DNA of 64,000 nucleotides from Affinundibacterium seohonense (GCF_014284305.1 NZ_JACOFW010000009.1:1-64000), one strand, 5' to 3'. Counted from the first letter of the stretch, positions 35,301-43,773 are shown. Notes: generated by a model not told the origin, from the sequence alone. Program-made: numbers and translations.

Positions 35301-35935
35301 CGATACATCAGGCAATCGACCGTTACTTACGCTTGCGCCCTTACAGCCACAACACCGAACGTCCTTTGTTCAGTGTCGGCATGGAGCCACATATCTATTA
35401 CAACAAAGGCCAGCATAGTATGCATGCCCTGATGGGTTTGATTGGCGAGGAGAAGATCAATATCGCGTTGCGTAATTTACTCAAGGATTTCGCGTATCCA
35501 CGCAAGCCAACTTCTTTGGACTTATTGAATCTGTTTTATCAGCAAGCGGATAATGCGCAGAAGAAGGTGATTGATGATTTGTTCAAACGTGTCGTATTTC
35601 ACGATTTCACGATACACAATGCAAAATCGGTGCAATTAGCGAATGGTGAATACGAGACGACTATTGATCTCAGTACGCTCAAATTTGTCGTGAACCAAGC
35701 CAATAATCTTGAGGAGAAAGAGCGCATTGATGAAGAAATCGAAGTCGCTTTATTTACCAACTTCCCAATCGAGAAACAAGCGGACAGAATTTTGCTGACG
35801 AAACACCTATTCACACAAGATCGCAGCGTTCTCAAACTTCGTAGCCGTGAACAGCCTCAGTATGTGCAAATTGATCCACGACGCCTGCGAATCGACCGGA
35901 CACCAGGGGATAATTTGTTCAAAATTGAAAAGTAG
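32387..35935 (+). CDS. ABC-2 permease fused to M1 zinc aminopeptidase
   Basis: ATG 32387 follows GGGAGCGCAAC and overlaps the ATPase gene. The 1182-residue protein has two ABC-2-type membrane modules of about six helices (roughly residues 15-270 and 320-570), then a membrane segment and a large outside domain of M1 type (about 590-1170). The zinc motif is HEFAHQFW with His925, Glu926 and His929, and Glu949 in SMLTEVLCKYIE. GMYLGVEN near residue 905 stands for the usual GAMEN. The peptidase would face the periplasm. Similar fusions are known in other bacteria; the substrate is unknown. Confidence 0.88.
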   Translation: MLNRLVLFELKLYLKQAGFWLGILLFCALASLITTQRGSAFLYANSSYAITQTLLFISPNIIFLVCALATPVLLRDSQYKTESMIFTTPLDKFHYMMSRFLGLFLAALLVMFAMLLAMIVTSFFLDAKQIGPFRPHYYLSSFAIFIMPSVLLCTSIIFATAIFTKNMLAIYVAAIIVYVLYVIASVLGNSPLLARSSPLTSGNYGFSALLEPYGLIAYFEQSAYWVNAQRNQMEPQLSGSLLSNRLLWIAISLSMFAYTYQRFSFKLQEERSKKVELETTSSGLKIQPYQAVVPNHQFEDFHIDIWFSKLKIEYASLARAKVFWVLMILTIVFVAVHLTVEMLTGPINGAQPYYASSELVLESLLDPFIIFGKLVAVIYAVELYWNDRAINAYAIIDATPTSNFTFFLAKLSNVLAILFSLITAGMLTAIVFQLLRGITDLNFSAYALLYYYAGVPILSVALLSLLLQCFAKHKAVGFLLAIGVFSLDILWKTLNVKHPLLVFAYSPKFYFSEMANTIYHHEAFHWYGFYWLSLGAIFGLLAVQYWRRGEHLISTSWTRSSKAWLAGFMLCFVGSGSYVFYQTNIFNTYISAKDKLAWMEQYEKQYSQYKDLPQPTITSVNFQVDVEPEQRSYQAKAQLQISNQSAQPISKILVNVLKQPHIQQSMQIKGAKLISYDAAYQSYWFALEPAMQANETRDVTLSLAVTHNAFAKLDGEHWVTKGGSYIELEDVLPQFGFDSRYVISDEQERKSRGLAPSKLAIPSDRDQLAKEDHAHFEATLSTPLASRQTMVTVGQLQRQWQQEGRQFFHYKTSNKVALQLAMISAQFAIKEARHNGVDIRLYRSPKHDKDDALVLDALTKTMDYFATHLQAYPDKQFTVVELPYFAKAQSFGSAQPGMYLGVENRFFNLDNRGAEKNPLLNGVSHEFAHQFWGFAIDPNHIGGYSMLTEVLCKYIELVMMNKLYGETANLEAIHQAIDRYLRLRPYSHNTERPLFSVGMEPHIYYNKGQHSMHALMGLIGEEKINIALRNLLKDFAYPRKPTSLDLLNLFYQQADNAQKKVIDDLFKRVVFHDFTIHNAKSVQLANGEYETTIDLSTLKFVVNQANNLEEKERIDEEIEVALFTNFPIEKQADRILLTKHLFTQDRSVLKLRSREQPQYVQIDPRRLRIDRTPGDNLFKIEK

Positions 35936-35973
35936 CTGAAGAAAAAGTCACGCTGGTTTATCGACTTTCACAA

Positions 35974-36828
35974 ATGTTGATCAAGCTAAATCAACGCGAA
36001 AAGCTCATACCAAAAGACTTGGCTGAAGAATTTCGCGTCAACCTTCGCACTATTCAACGTGACTTGAATATTCGGTTTGCTTATTTGCCTTTGGAGAAAA
36101 AATATGGTTGGTACCGTCTCAGTGCGCATTACTTGGGAAAGCTCAGCACGAAAGATATTGATCGGTTTGCTGGGCTAGCTGGCGTGAAAGGCTTGTTTCC
36201 ATCGCTGTCCGATGAATTTTTGGGTGAACTATTTGACGCTCGCATCGAATCCAATATGCTGGTGCAAGGGCATAACTATGAGGATTTGACGCAGTTACAA
36301 AAAGAATTTTCGCAGCTAGAAAAAGCGATTAAGGAACGAAAGAAAATTTCCTTCAGCTATTTGAAAAATGATGCGACGAAATCCTATGAGAAGATCGCTC
36401 CGTACAAACTGATCAACAATAAAGGCATCTGGTATTTGGCAGCCCAAGACAAAGATAAGCTGAAAACTTTTTCCTTTACAAAAATTCGTGATCTGTTTAT
36501 GTCATCGGAAGTTTTTGTGTGGGATGAAGCGGTAAATCAACAATTGCTCAATGAAGACGGTATCTGGCTCTCAACGTCAAAGCAAACAATTACCATGTCT
36601 GTGAGTAAAGAAATCGCACATTACTTTAAGCGTCGAAAGTTGATTCCACTTCAGGTGATCGAAGAGGAAAAATCTGACGGGAGTTTGCTAGTCACATCGA
36701 CGGTCGCGCATTTGAATCAGATTTTTCCCATTATTCGGTATTGGATTCCGCATATTCAGATTGTGTCGCCACCGGAACTACAGGATCAAATGCTTGATGA
36801 GCTAGCGTCTTATCAAAGCCGATTCTGA
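35974..36828 (+). CDS. WYL-domain transcriptional regulator
   Basis: The 284-residue protein has an N-terminal helix-turn-helix (LIPKDLAEEFRVNLRTIQRDL) and a central WYL domain (residues about 125-190, FSYLKNDATK, NKGIWYLAAQD) followed by a C-terminal WCX-like extension. WYL domains bind nucleic-acid ligands or nucleotides. It lies 38 bases after the permease-peptidase gene and probably belongs to the same transcript, giving the module a second regulator. The product starts very close to the HTH; a slightly longer natural N-terminus cannot be excluded, but no upstream start with a ribosome site was seen. Confidence 0.85.
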   Translation: MLIKLNQREKLIPKDLAEEFRVNLRTIQRDLNIRFAYLPLEKKYGWYRLSAHYLGKLSTKDIDRFAGLAGVKGLFPSLSDEFLGELFDARIESNMLVQGHNYEDLTQLQKEFSQLEKAIKERKKISFSYLKNDATKSYEKIAPYKLINNKGIWYLAAQDKDKLKTFSFTKIRDLFMSSEVFVWDEAVNQQLLNEDGIWLSTSKQTITMSVSKEIAHYFKRRKLIPLQVIEEEKSDGSLLVTSTVAHLNQIFPIIRYWIPHIQIVSPPELQDQMLDELASYQSRF

Positions 36829-36846
36829 CGCTCAATCGCGTCCCAA

Positions 36847-36909
36847 GTTGCGCTCGATCCGGATGGCAATCGCTTGCGTGCCTTTGTCGCTAGCCAATTG
36901 AAATTGTGA
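36847..36909 (+). pseudogene. 3' fragment of a VOC/glyoxalase-family gene
   Basis: Directly after the WYL stop, and in the same frame, the sequence encodes VALDPDGNRLRAFVASQLKL and a stop. DPDGNRL plus a short hydrophobic tail is the classic end of VOC-superfamily proteins. Nothing upstream encodes the rest, so it is a remnant, perhaps of a gene displaced when the neighbouring module arrived. The remaining bases to 37037 hold a short tandem repeat of TTTGCAACTTAG (about 36958-36981) and nothing else. Confidence 0.4.
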
Positions 36910-37037
36910 ACAAGAAATCGATTTGTTGTTAGATATCGCTAAAAATAGGAGATCCTTTGCAACTTAGTTTGCAACTTAGTTTGCAAGAACGATGATTTAC
37001 ATCAGAATGCATGCACACACCTTTTTTAGGAGTTCGC

Positions 37038-39347
37038 ATGCATTTCTTTTTTCCTGCTACCGCGAAACATCGTTTCTCGATGTTTGCCATACTCATTACG
37101 ATTGTCACCTTAGTTTATTTCGGATTAGAGTCAGTGCAGCCGCCTGCACCACTGACCGAAACGCCCAAAGCGGATCAGTTTTCTCTCTCAGCAGCCCAAG
37201 CGCAGTTACAGAAAATCACCCAAGATAAGCATCCTATTGCCAGTGCGGGTCATACGAAAGTGCGCGAGTACTTGTTGGCTGAGCTCACGGCGATGGGACT
37301 CACTCCCGAGGTGCATAGAACCTTCGCCAGCTTCGAAAAAGGCACCGCCAACGGCCAGGTACAAAACATCGTGGTACGTTTGGCTGGTCGCAATCATAGC
37401 CAAGATCAAACCAAGAGAGCAGTACTTTTGCTGGCGCACTACGATGCCGTTCCCACTAGTTTTGGTGCTGGTGATGACGGGGTTTCGGTGATTGCCATCT
37501 TGCAGACTTTACGCGCCTTAAAAGCCCAAGCACCTTTGGCCAACGATATTATTGCCTTACTTAGTGACGGTGAAGAAGTCGGCTTATTAGGGGCGTCTGG
37601 TTTTGCGCAATCGCATCCGTGGATGAAAGATGTAGGCATCGTGCTCAACTTTGACAACCGTGGCAACGCCGGACCCGTCATGATGTTTGAACCATCAGCT
37701 GGTAACGGTAAACTGATCGCGAGTCTGGCGCAGGCGGTGCCTGGTGTGATCAGCAATTCGATGATGTATGAAGTGTATAAAGCTTTGCCGAATGACACGG
37801 ACTTTACGGTGTTTCGTAAGCAAGGCGTGCCCGGCTTAAATTTCGCGATGATACAAAATATATCGAGTTACCACACGCGTTATGACCGAGCCGACTTGAT
37901 CAGTCCCGCTTCACAACAGCAACAAGGTCAAATGATGTTGCAACTGGCACGGCATTTTGGCAATCAAGATTTAAGCGCATATCAATCATCTGCCAACGCT
38001 GAAGACCACGTCTATTTCAGTTTTCCATTACTCGGCTTGGTGCATTATCCAGCAAACTTTGCCTTAACTCTTGCGCTCATCATTGCCGCTTTGAGTGTCG
38101 CCGTGTTTTGGATGTCCAGGAAAAGATCTCAGGTTCGCATCGTTGCTAGCTTGGGTGGTGCGGTCAGTTTCATACTTATCATCGTGGGGATCGGCTTCTT
38201 GACACAGCAGGCATGGAACCTGGTCTTCAAATTAAGCCCTGCTTATCTTGAGATGCATGATCAAGATACCGGGCATTATTATTTATTGGGCGTACTCGTG
38301 ATGAGTGCGGTGATATTCGGCTTGTGGCAGCGTTGGCTAACGCGCTGGATACGCGCAAAAGAATTGGCTTTTGGCGCCGCAATGGTTTGGATTATTCTAC
38401 TTTTTGTCACCAGCTACCGGTTTCCCGGCGCGAGCTTCCTCTTTGCGTGGCCTTTAGCCGCCGTCATGCTGTCATGGCTAGGCTTAGAATTGATGAAATG
38501 CAAGGACGACTCTGCCTCTTCCGCTTGGATCTACCTCGCTGGCGGTGCGTTCGCCATCATCCTGTCTTCGCCACTAGTTTTGCTATTTAACATTGCATTG
38601 GGCTTTCATTCTTTGGGCGTGCCTGTCATTCTGTTCATTCTCTTTTTGGGATTGGTCACGCCTTTGTTAGTGTGGATTTTGCAGGAATTGCGTGCCCGAA
38701 TTTTCCTTATTGCCGGCGCGTTTGCATTTGCTTTTGGCGCGATCGCCACAGAGAATTTTCATCAAGCACACCCTATTCCCAAGCAGCTAGTGTATATCGC
38801 CATGCCGCAACAACAGCACAGCTTTTGGCTGGCACCGCAACGCCTCTTAGATCGAAAAACATTGACCATGTTTAATACCGATGCCATACAAAGAACGGTA
38901 CCAGAAGTTCTCGGCAAAGAAAGTGCGCGCAGTGAATGGAAGTATTGGGTAACGAAGGCACCCGATGTCGGTATCGCCGCTCCTTCCGTGCGTATCGTGT
39001 CGGATCAAATTCTTGGTGATCAACGTGAAATCGTCGCTCATATCAGTAGTCCCGATCAAGCTAGCAACGTCAGGATACAAATTGAAGGGGGCAAAGTTTT
39101 ATCAGCCAAGCTCCAGGATCAAATTTTAAGCACTGCAGCCAAGGACAAATGGGTGACGAGCGTCCATGCGATGGCGAAGGAAGGTGTCACTTTGCGCTTC
39201 CAGATCGCTAAAGATCAAGCGCCAAACAGTATGAAGATACGAGCGACGGATACCTTTTATGTGATGCCAGCGAGTGCCAAAAATTTGCTGGTGCCTACGG
39301 GCGTCGATTTGGTAATGCAGACGGTAACTTTGGTGGATATTCCTTAA
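37038..39347 (+). CDS. M28-family membrane metallopeptidase
   Basis: ATG 37038 is chosen because AGGAG lies 6 bases upstream; the frame opens at 37011. The 769-residue protein has an N-terminal membrane anchor, a periplasmic M28 peptidase domain (about residues 60-320) with AHYDAVP, GAGDDGVS, SDGEEVGLLGA, NFDNRGN and SYHTRYD, which provide the two-zinc site, and then about eight membrane helices (340-590) and a C-terminal outside domain. It resembles Ste24-unrelated, Fxna/ERMP1-like M28 proteins and probably acts as an aminopeptidase on the cell surface side of the inner membrane. Confidence 0.88.
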   Translation: MHFFFPATAKHRFSMFAILITIVTLVYFGLESVQPPAPLTETPKADQFSLSAAQAQLQKITQDKHPIASAGHTKVREYLLAELTAMGLTPEVHRTFASFEKGTANGQVQNIVVRLAGRNHSQDQTKRAVLLLAHYDAVPTSFGAGDDGVSVIAILQTLRALKAQAPLANDIIALLSDGEEVGLLGASGFAQSHPWMKDVGIVLNFDNRGNAGPVMMFEPSAGNGKLIASLAQAVPGVISNSMMYEVYKALPNDTDFTVFRKQGVPGLNFAMIQNISSYHTRYDRADLISPASQQQQGQMMLQLARHFGNQDLSAYQSSANAEDHVYFSFPLLGLVHYPANFALTLALIIAALSVAVFWMSRKRSQVRIVASLGGAVSFILIIVGIGFLTQQAWNLVFKLSPAYLEMHDQDTGHYYLLGVLVMSAVIFGLWQRWLTRWIRAKELAFGAAMVWIILLFVTSYRFPGASFLFAWPLAAVMLSWLGLELMKCKDDSASSAWIYLAGGAFAIILSSPLVLLFNIALGFHSLGVPVILFILFLGLVTPLLVWILQELRARIFLIAGAFAFAFGAIATENFHQAHPIPKQLVYIAMPQQQHSFWLAPQRLLDRKTLTMFNTDAIQRTVPEVLGKESARSEWKYWVTKAPDVGIAAPSVRIVSDQILGDQREIVAHISSPDQASNVRIQIEGGKVLSAKLQDQILSTAAKDKWVTSVHAMAKEGVTLRFQIAKDQAPNSMKIRATDTFYVMPASAKNLLVPTGVDLVMQTVTLVDIP

Positions 39348-39352
39348 GGCTT

Positions 39353-39428
39353 GTTGGGCTTCGCTGCACTCAGCACCAACCTACGTCAAGAAACTGGTAG
39401 GTTGGTGCTGAGCGCAGCGAAGCCCAAC
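39353..39428. repeat. 32-bp inverted repeat, probable bidirectional terminator
   Basis: Arms at 39353-39384 and 39397-39428 are complementary over 32 bases with a single mismatch, around a 12-base loop. The arm begins GTTGGGCTTCGCTGC, a dispersed repeat motif seen in many proteobacterial genomes. It lies between the convergent M28 and phosphatase genes, 6 and 15 bases from their stops, so it probably ends both transcripts. Confidence 0.85.
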
Positions 39429-39442
39429 ACCGTTGGCAGCAA

Positions 39443-39928
39443 TTACCCTGTGCGTATCGCCACCAACAAACCATCAGCCGCATCTTCAATATAATCCAAC
39501 ACCGTATCAAAACCCCGTCCTCCTCCGTAATAAGGATCGGGAACAACATCAGACGGACTATGCGTAGCATAGGACATCATCAGCTTTAATTTATGTTGGT
39601 ACTGCGTAGGACATTGATCTTGCAGAAGATGTAAATTGTCTTTATCCATCGCTAAAACTAGATCAAACTTTTCGAAATCGCTGGCATTGACCTGACGCGC
39701 TCTTTGCTTCGACAAATCATAGCCACGCTTTCGTGCAAATTCTTGTGAACGCAAATCAGGCGGTTCGCCCACGTGATAGGCATGCGTGCCAGCTGAATCA
39801 ATCAATAATTGATCGAGCAAACCCGCCTCTTGGGCTTTGCCGCGAAACACACCTTCGGCCGTCGGCGAGCGACAAATATTCCCCATACAAACGAATAATA
39901 TGGCATTCAATTTCAGTGCAGTCATCAT
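39443..39928 (-). CDS. Low-molecular-weight protein-tyrosine phosphatase
   Basis: The 161-residue protein has the signature loop CMGNICRS near its N-terminus with nucleophile Cys14 and Arg20 (C-x5-R), and the general acid Asp in VPDPYYGG near residue 128. Length fits the family. Such enzymes dephosphorylate tyrosine residues, including those of exopolysaccharide BY-kinases, but no capsule genes are adjacent. Two consecutive ATG codons (39928 and 39925) can serve as start. Confidence 0.92.
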   Translation of the reverse strand: MMTALKLNAILFVCMGNICRSPTAEGVFRGKAQEAGLLDQLLIDSAGTHAYHVGEPPDLRSQEFARKRGYDLSKQRARQVNASDFEKFDLVLAMDKDNLHLLQDQCPTQYQHKLKLMMSYATHSPSDVVPDPYYGGGRGFDTVLDYIEDAADGLLVAIRTG

Positions 39929-40050
39929 GTATCCTCGGTCATTGATGTCGTAAATTATACTGAGATTGCATCACTCTCGTTAATGACTTTAGCGCGCCCC
40001 CTATGGTCTAATATGTGAATTAGCCCGGCCCTAGCAATTTACTTTCATCT

Positions 40051-41562
40051 ATGTCAGATCCTATTCAAAATTTATTACAGCAAGCTATCACCCACCATCA
40101 GCAAGGCCGTTTGCAACTGGCGGAAGATACTTACGCACAGGTTTTACAAATCAATCCGCGCCAGTTTGACGCCTTACATTTGATTGGCGTGATTGCCAAG
40201 CAACGTGGTGACCACGAAACTGCACTGAACTTTTTTGCCAAAGCGATTCAGGTCGATGCACGACAAGCAAAAGTTCATTGCAATCTCGGTGCAACCTTAC
40301 AAGAACTGGGTAAATCCGAAGAAGCTTTAGCGTGCTACGAGCTAGCAATATCACTGCAAGCCGATTATGCAATGGCCTGGAATAATCGTGGCAATTGTCT
40401 ACGGCATCTAGGTCGCTTTGAAGAGGCATTGGAGAGCTTCACCAAAGCAATGGAATTACAAATTGCCTACCCTGAAGCCTATTTGAACCGCGCAGTTTGT
40501 TTGCAAGACATGAACCAACACGAGCACGCCTTGCTCGATGTAGAAGACGCCTTACGGTCGCGGCGGCACTACCCTGCAGCCCAATTTGCGCGGGGTTTTA
40601 GCTTGCAACAATTGCGACGTTACGAACTCGCCTTGGTGGCGTACGAGCTCGCATTCGATACATCGTCATCACCACAACAACAGGCCGCGGTGATTTGCAA
40701 TCAAGGGATGATATTGGCCAAACTGAAACGCGATCAAGAAGCACTTGCCACTTTTCAGCGGGCGATAGAAATACGACCGGACTTTGGCAACGCCTATCTG
40801 CAACTAGGCCACCTATATCGAAGCACCAATAAGCAAGCCGAGGCAGTACAAGCTTATCAAAACGCCTCCCATTACCTGACCGATACAGCCCTACAAGAAC
40901 AACTGCGCTATTTGTTAGCCAGTTTAGGGCAAGAAGCGATGCCGTCGGCTGCACCGATCACATATGTGAAAGAATTATTTGATCAATACGCCGAACATTT
41001 CGACACTCACTTGCAAGAACACCTCGCTTATCGTATCCCTGAGCTCTTACAAGATGCTGTACAAGGATTGATCGTCAATAAAACACTATCAAGTCTCGAT
41101 TTAGGCTGCGGTACGGGTTTGTGCGCCGATTATTTACGATCGATATCAACGAGCTTGATTGGTGTCGATGTTTCGGAAAACATGTTAGCAAAAGCCGCGC
41201 AACGAGGCGACTACAGCGAACTGGTTTGCGATGATATCGTCCATTATCTTCAACGAGAGCAGCGCACGTTCGACCTGATATTGGCAGCTGACGTGTTGGT
41301 GTATTTTGGCGATTTAGGGACAGTCTTTGATCTGGTCAAGCGCAGGCTAGTACAGGGAGGTTTCTTCACATTTTCTGTCGAATTATCAGACACTGCCGAC
41401 ATTCATTTGCACAGCACTCAACGCTACCAACATTCACGAGCGTACATCGACAAGATGGCGCAACAATTTGGATTTCACGTCGCACATGGCGAGCAACATA
41501 TCGGACGCCATGAAGCGCAAATCGAGGTCAAGAGCCTGATCATGGTTTTGCGAGCGATTTAA
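40051..41562 (+). CDS. TPR-repeat SAM-dependent methyltransferase
   Basis: The 503-residue protein has about eight TPR units (residues 1-290, recurring GNCLRHLGRFEEALESF-type repeats) followed by a class I methyltransferase domain (about 335-500) with SAM motif LDLGCGTGLCADYL and acidic ILAADVLVYFGDL. The arrangement is typical of proteins that use TPRs to grip a protein or glycan partner. The substrate is unknown. It stands alone, convergent with a small membrane gene 9 bases away. Confidence 0.88.
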   Translation: MSDPIQNLLQQAITHHQQGRLQLAEDTYAQVLQINPRQFDALHLIGVIAKQRGDHETALNFFAKAIQVDARQAKVHCNLGATLQELGKSEEALACYELAISLQADYAMAWNNRGNCLRHLGRFEEALESFTKAMELQIAYPEAYLNRAVCLQDMNQHEHALLDVEDALRSRRHYPAAQFARGFSLQQLRRYELALVAYELAFDTSSSPQQQAAVICNQGMILAKLKRDQEALATFQRAIEIRPDFGNAYLQLGHLYRSTNKQAEAVQAYQNASHYLTDTALQEQLRYLLASLGQEAMPSAAPITYVKELFDQYAEHFDTHLQEHLAYRIPELLQDAVQGLIVNKTLSSLDLGCGTGLCADYLRSISTSLIGVDVSENMLAKAAQRGDYSELVCDDIVHYLQREQRTFDLILAADVLVYFGDLGTVFDLVKRRLVQGGFFTFSVELSDTADIHLHSTQRYQHSRAYIDKMAQQFGFHVAHGEQHIGRHEAQIEVKSLIMVLRAI

Positions 41563-41571
41563 GATCGACAT

Positions 41572-41823
41572 TTACGATCGACGCCAGAAATAGAGTAAGG
41601 CACACAAAGCAGAACCGACGATGACTAAAAGGCGTGTGTCATTACCAATCAGATACGGGTAAAACATCAGTGCCAAGCCGCCCCATTTCAGTCGTGGATT
41701 CGTGGTTTTTCTCCCGATTTGAAAGCAATATAGCCCGATCACGCCAAAGAGAATAGAAATGACGATGTAAGTCGGGCTAGGCAACATCCCGATTAATTCG
41801 GTCAACAAGAGTTCTTCATTCAT
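41572..41823 (-). CDS. Small membrane protein, unknown
   Basis: The product from ATG 41823 is 83 residues with two or three membrane helices (YIVISILFGVIGLYCFQIG, LLVIVGSALCALLYFW). A GTG at 41853 would add ten residues, but neither start has a clear ribosome site. KTTNPRLKWGGLALMFYPYL in the middle is the pattern of a widespread small uncharacterised amphipathic membrane family. It is followed on the same strand by nothing and preceded by the DUF2798 gene, so the three minus-strand genes 41572-42519 may form one unit. Confidence 0.6.
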   Translation of the reverse strand: MNEELLLTELIGMLPSPTYIVISILFGVIGLYCFQIGRKTTNPRLKWGGLALMFYPYLIGNDTRLLVIVGSALCALLYFWRRS

Positions 41824-41884
41824 CGGGGATAGGGATAATGTTGAGGAGCTCACATAGTAAGGCCAAAACCTCCGCCTTTGTACT

Positions 41885-42106
41885 TTATGGAAATAAACGT
41901 CCTACGATCTTACGCGTCAAGGGCGCGAACACCATCACCAGCGGAAAAGCGCATGCCCACGCCACCAAAAATGCGCGGGTCCATCGTAGAAAAAATCCGT
42001 CGCTCAATCCAGTATTCAAGGCTGTCAATATGCCTGACATGCAAAGCGCCATGAACATCGACATGATGAGCGCAAAGCTAAGTTGTAGTTTCTTTTCTTT
42101 AGTCAT
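41885..42106 (-). CDS. DUF2798 membrane protein
   Basis: The 73-residue protein has two membrane helices (LSFALIMSMFMALCMSGIL and AFLVAWACAFPLVMVFAP) separated by the conserved ALNTGLSDGFFLRW loop of DUF2798. Family members are inner-membrane proteins of unknown function. The gene lies 23 bases downstream of the MAPEG gene in the same direction. Confidence 0.82.
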   Translation of the reverse strand: MTKEKKLQLSFALIMSMFMALCMSGILTALNTGLSDGFFLRWTRAFLVAWACAFPLVMVFAPLTRKIVGRLFP

Positions 42107-42129
42107 AATTTAAGGGGAATTGTGATTAC

Positions 42130-42519
42130 TTATTGGAAAAACAGCGCGACACTCACGCCGACGCCGCCAAACCAGATCAAAGAGCGAATCGTGCCGCGAT
42201 TCATCAAATAGGCTGCGACATACAAGCAACGTAAGATCACGAAGGCGATCGCCAAGCCATCGATGGTCGTTTGCTGGCCTTGTGCCTGCTGCGCTAACAA
42301 GACGCCTGCGATAAACAAGGGCAAGGCCTCAAAACCGTTATTTTGTGCGGCAATGGCACGTTGTGGCCAGCCACTCAGCTTTGCCGCCCACTCTCGCGGG
42401 TGGTTGTTATCGTAACCACCGTGTTTGCGTGAGAGTTTTGCGCTACTGCCTTTGGCAAATCCGACAGTCACAATCGGAATAAAACATGCTGCCAATACAC
42501 ACCAATTTGCTATCGTCAT
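42130..42519 (-). CDS. MAPEG-family membrane protein
   Basis: The 129-residue protein has four membrane helices and matches the MAPEG fold: WPQRAIAAQNNGFEALPLF (the conserved N-x-x-E motif that lies in the glutathione-binding region), FVILRCLYVAAYLMNRG and a C-terminal helix. Eukaryotic relatives are glutathione transferases or leukotriene synthases; bacterial ones are uncharacterised. It heads a small minus-strand group with DUF2798. Confidence 0.82.
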   Translation of the reverse strand: MTIANWCVLAACFIPIVTVGFAKGSSAKLSRKHGGYDNNHPREWAAKLSGWPQRAIAAQNNGFEALPLFIAGVLLAQQAQGQQTTIDGLAIAFVILRCLYVAAYLMNRGTIRSLIWFGGVGVSVALFFQ

Positions 42520-42840
42520 GATTTGTTTTCCCAGTTGTCAATAATGTTCGAGGTGAAAGTTCGACTACCTCTGCCGCGCCATGATAATGGAATTTACATT
42601 TTGCCGTTGGGAACACGCATCTAGAATCGTGTCCATTATCGATTCGCATTTTCTAAAAGTTCAGTCTTTGATGTTGATCGCCCTTTTTCAATAGCTCGAC
42701 TTTTTCGATTGATTAGTAATTTATATTCGATTTGAATGAGCAATGGGTGATCCATATACTAGAACTCATCAGCTTACACCGCATCACATACCGTGACGCG
42801 ACCCGTAGTGATAACTGATTCATAGACAAGGAGATTGACC
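42520..42840. other. Divergent intergenic region (MAPEG / HPF)
   Basis: This 321-base gap separates two divergent genes and must hold their promoters. It is A+T-rich between 42640 and 42760. I found no convincing consensus promoter, operator, RNA or gene here; short open frames on both strands lack coding character. Confidence 0.4.
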
Positions 42841-43221
42841 ATGCATATTGACATCCAAGCGCGCGGTTTCGAACTGACAGACGGCTTGCGCGAACACACC
42901 ATGCGACGCTTAAGCTTTGCCACGGATTGGGCGCGCGATGAAGTACGACGAGTCACTGTTCGTTTATCCGATATCAATGGCCCACGTGGCGGCGAAGACA
43001 AGCGTTGTCTGATTCAAATCCCGCTGGCAGGCAGAACAGATATTGTGATCGATGAATTGGATTCCGATCTCTACGTCGCCATCGATAAAGCGATAGGCAG
43101 AATAGAGCGAGTGCTGGCAAAACAAATTGAACGTGCACGTGAACACCACCACGCCACCTTGAAAAAGACACCTGCTGCGGATCCGCAAGAAAGCGAACAA
43201 GCAGAATATGTTGAGCACTAA
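42841..43221 (+). CDS. hpf: HPF/RaiA-type ribosome-associated protein
   Basis: ATG 42841 follows AAGGAGATTGACC; a TTG six bases upstream overlaps the ribosome site and is unlikely. The 126-residue protein has the sigma-54-modulation/HPF fold: MHIDIQARGFELTDGLREH and LYVAIDKAIGRIERVLAKQ, with a His-rich C-terminal tail (REHHHA). Such proteins sit in the 30S decoding site and inactivate ribosomes in stress. It is shorter than long-type HPF and lacks the dimerisation domain. It opens a four-gene operon. Confidence 0.85.
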   Translation: MHIDIQARGFELTDGLREHTMRRLSFATDWARDEVRRVTVRLSDINGPRGGEDKRCLIQIPLAGRTDIVIDELDSDLYVAIDKAIGRIERVLAKQIERAREHHHATLKKTPAADPQESEQAEYVEH

Positions 43222-43245
43222 ACGAATCTTGGAGAACACGAAATC

Positions 43246-43773
43246 ATGAGACAGTATGCAACCGATAGTCCCGAAGCCATGGCGCGCATCATTGCGCTCT
43301 CGATGTTGGTTGATGGGGGCCTTGATAAATCCGAGCTTGATGTGATGGTGCGTTACGGTGTCTTAGCGCGTTTAGGCATGTCAGATGCCGATTTTGAAAA
43401 AATCGTTCATCTGCTGTGCGAAGATATGCTGCAATGCGTGCCAGGAATACATCATGGACAAATTGAACTCGACGACGATAGCATCGACGGCATTTTGCAG
43501 GAAGTTCAAGACTCACGGCTACGCAAAACGCTGTTAAAGATCATGCTAGCGGTGGTCGATGCAGATCAGCGTTTGAGTGATGGTGAGGCGATCTTGATCT
43601 CTAGGGCAATGGAGCAATGGGAACTCGATCTGATCGAAGTCAGCAACTTAGTTTGTGCTTCTGCCTCGCAGAGCTATGACACGGAACAACAAGCTTATGT
43701 ACTACGTCATCCTAAGAATGTCTCGTCACAGTCCAGCGTGTCTACGCCTTCCATTTTGGAAACGCATTTCTAA
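43246..43773 (+). CDS. TerB-like protein
   Basis: The 175-residue protein is all-helical and has the TerB pattern of two acidic turns: MLVDGGLDKSELDVM and MLAVVDADQRLSDGEA, which in TerB-type proteins coordinate metal. It is cytoplasmic with no signal. The gene is 24 bases downstream of hpf and 17 bases upstream of the DUF2062 gene. TerB-like proteins accompany membrane-stress systems; the specific role is unknown. Confidence 0.7.
   Translation: MRQYATDSPEAMARIIALSMLVDGGLDKSELDVMVRYGVLARLGMSDADFEKIVHLLCEDMLQCVPGIHHGQIELDDDSIDGILQEVQDSRLRKTLLKIMLAVVDADQRLSDGEAILISRAMEQWELDLIEVSNLVCASASQSYDTEQQAYVLRHPKNVSSQSSVSTPSILETHF

Noticed and set aside
36000-36040. FNR-like half-sites (TTGATC...AATCAA) at the start of the WYL gene
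   Set aside because: The spacing is wrong and the sequence lies inside coding DNA.
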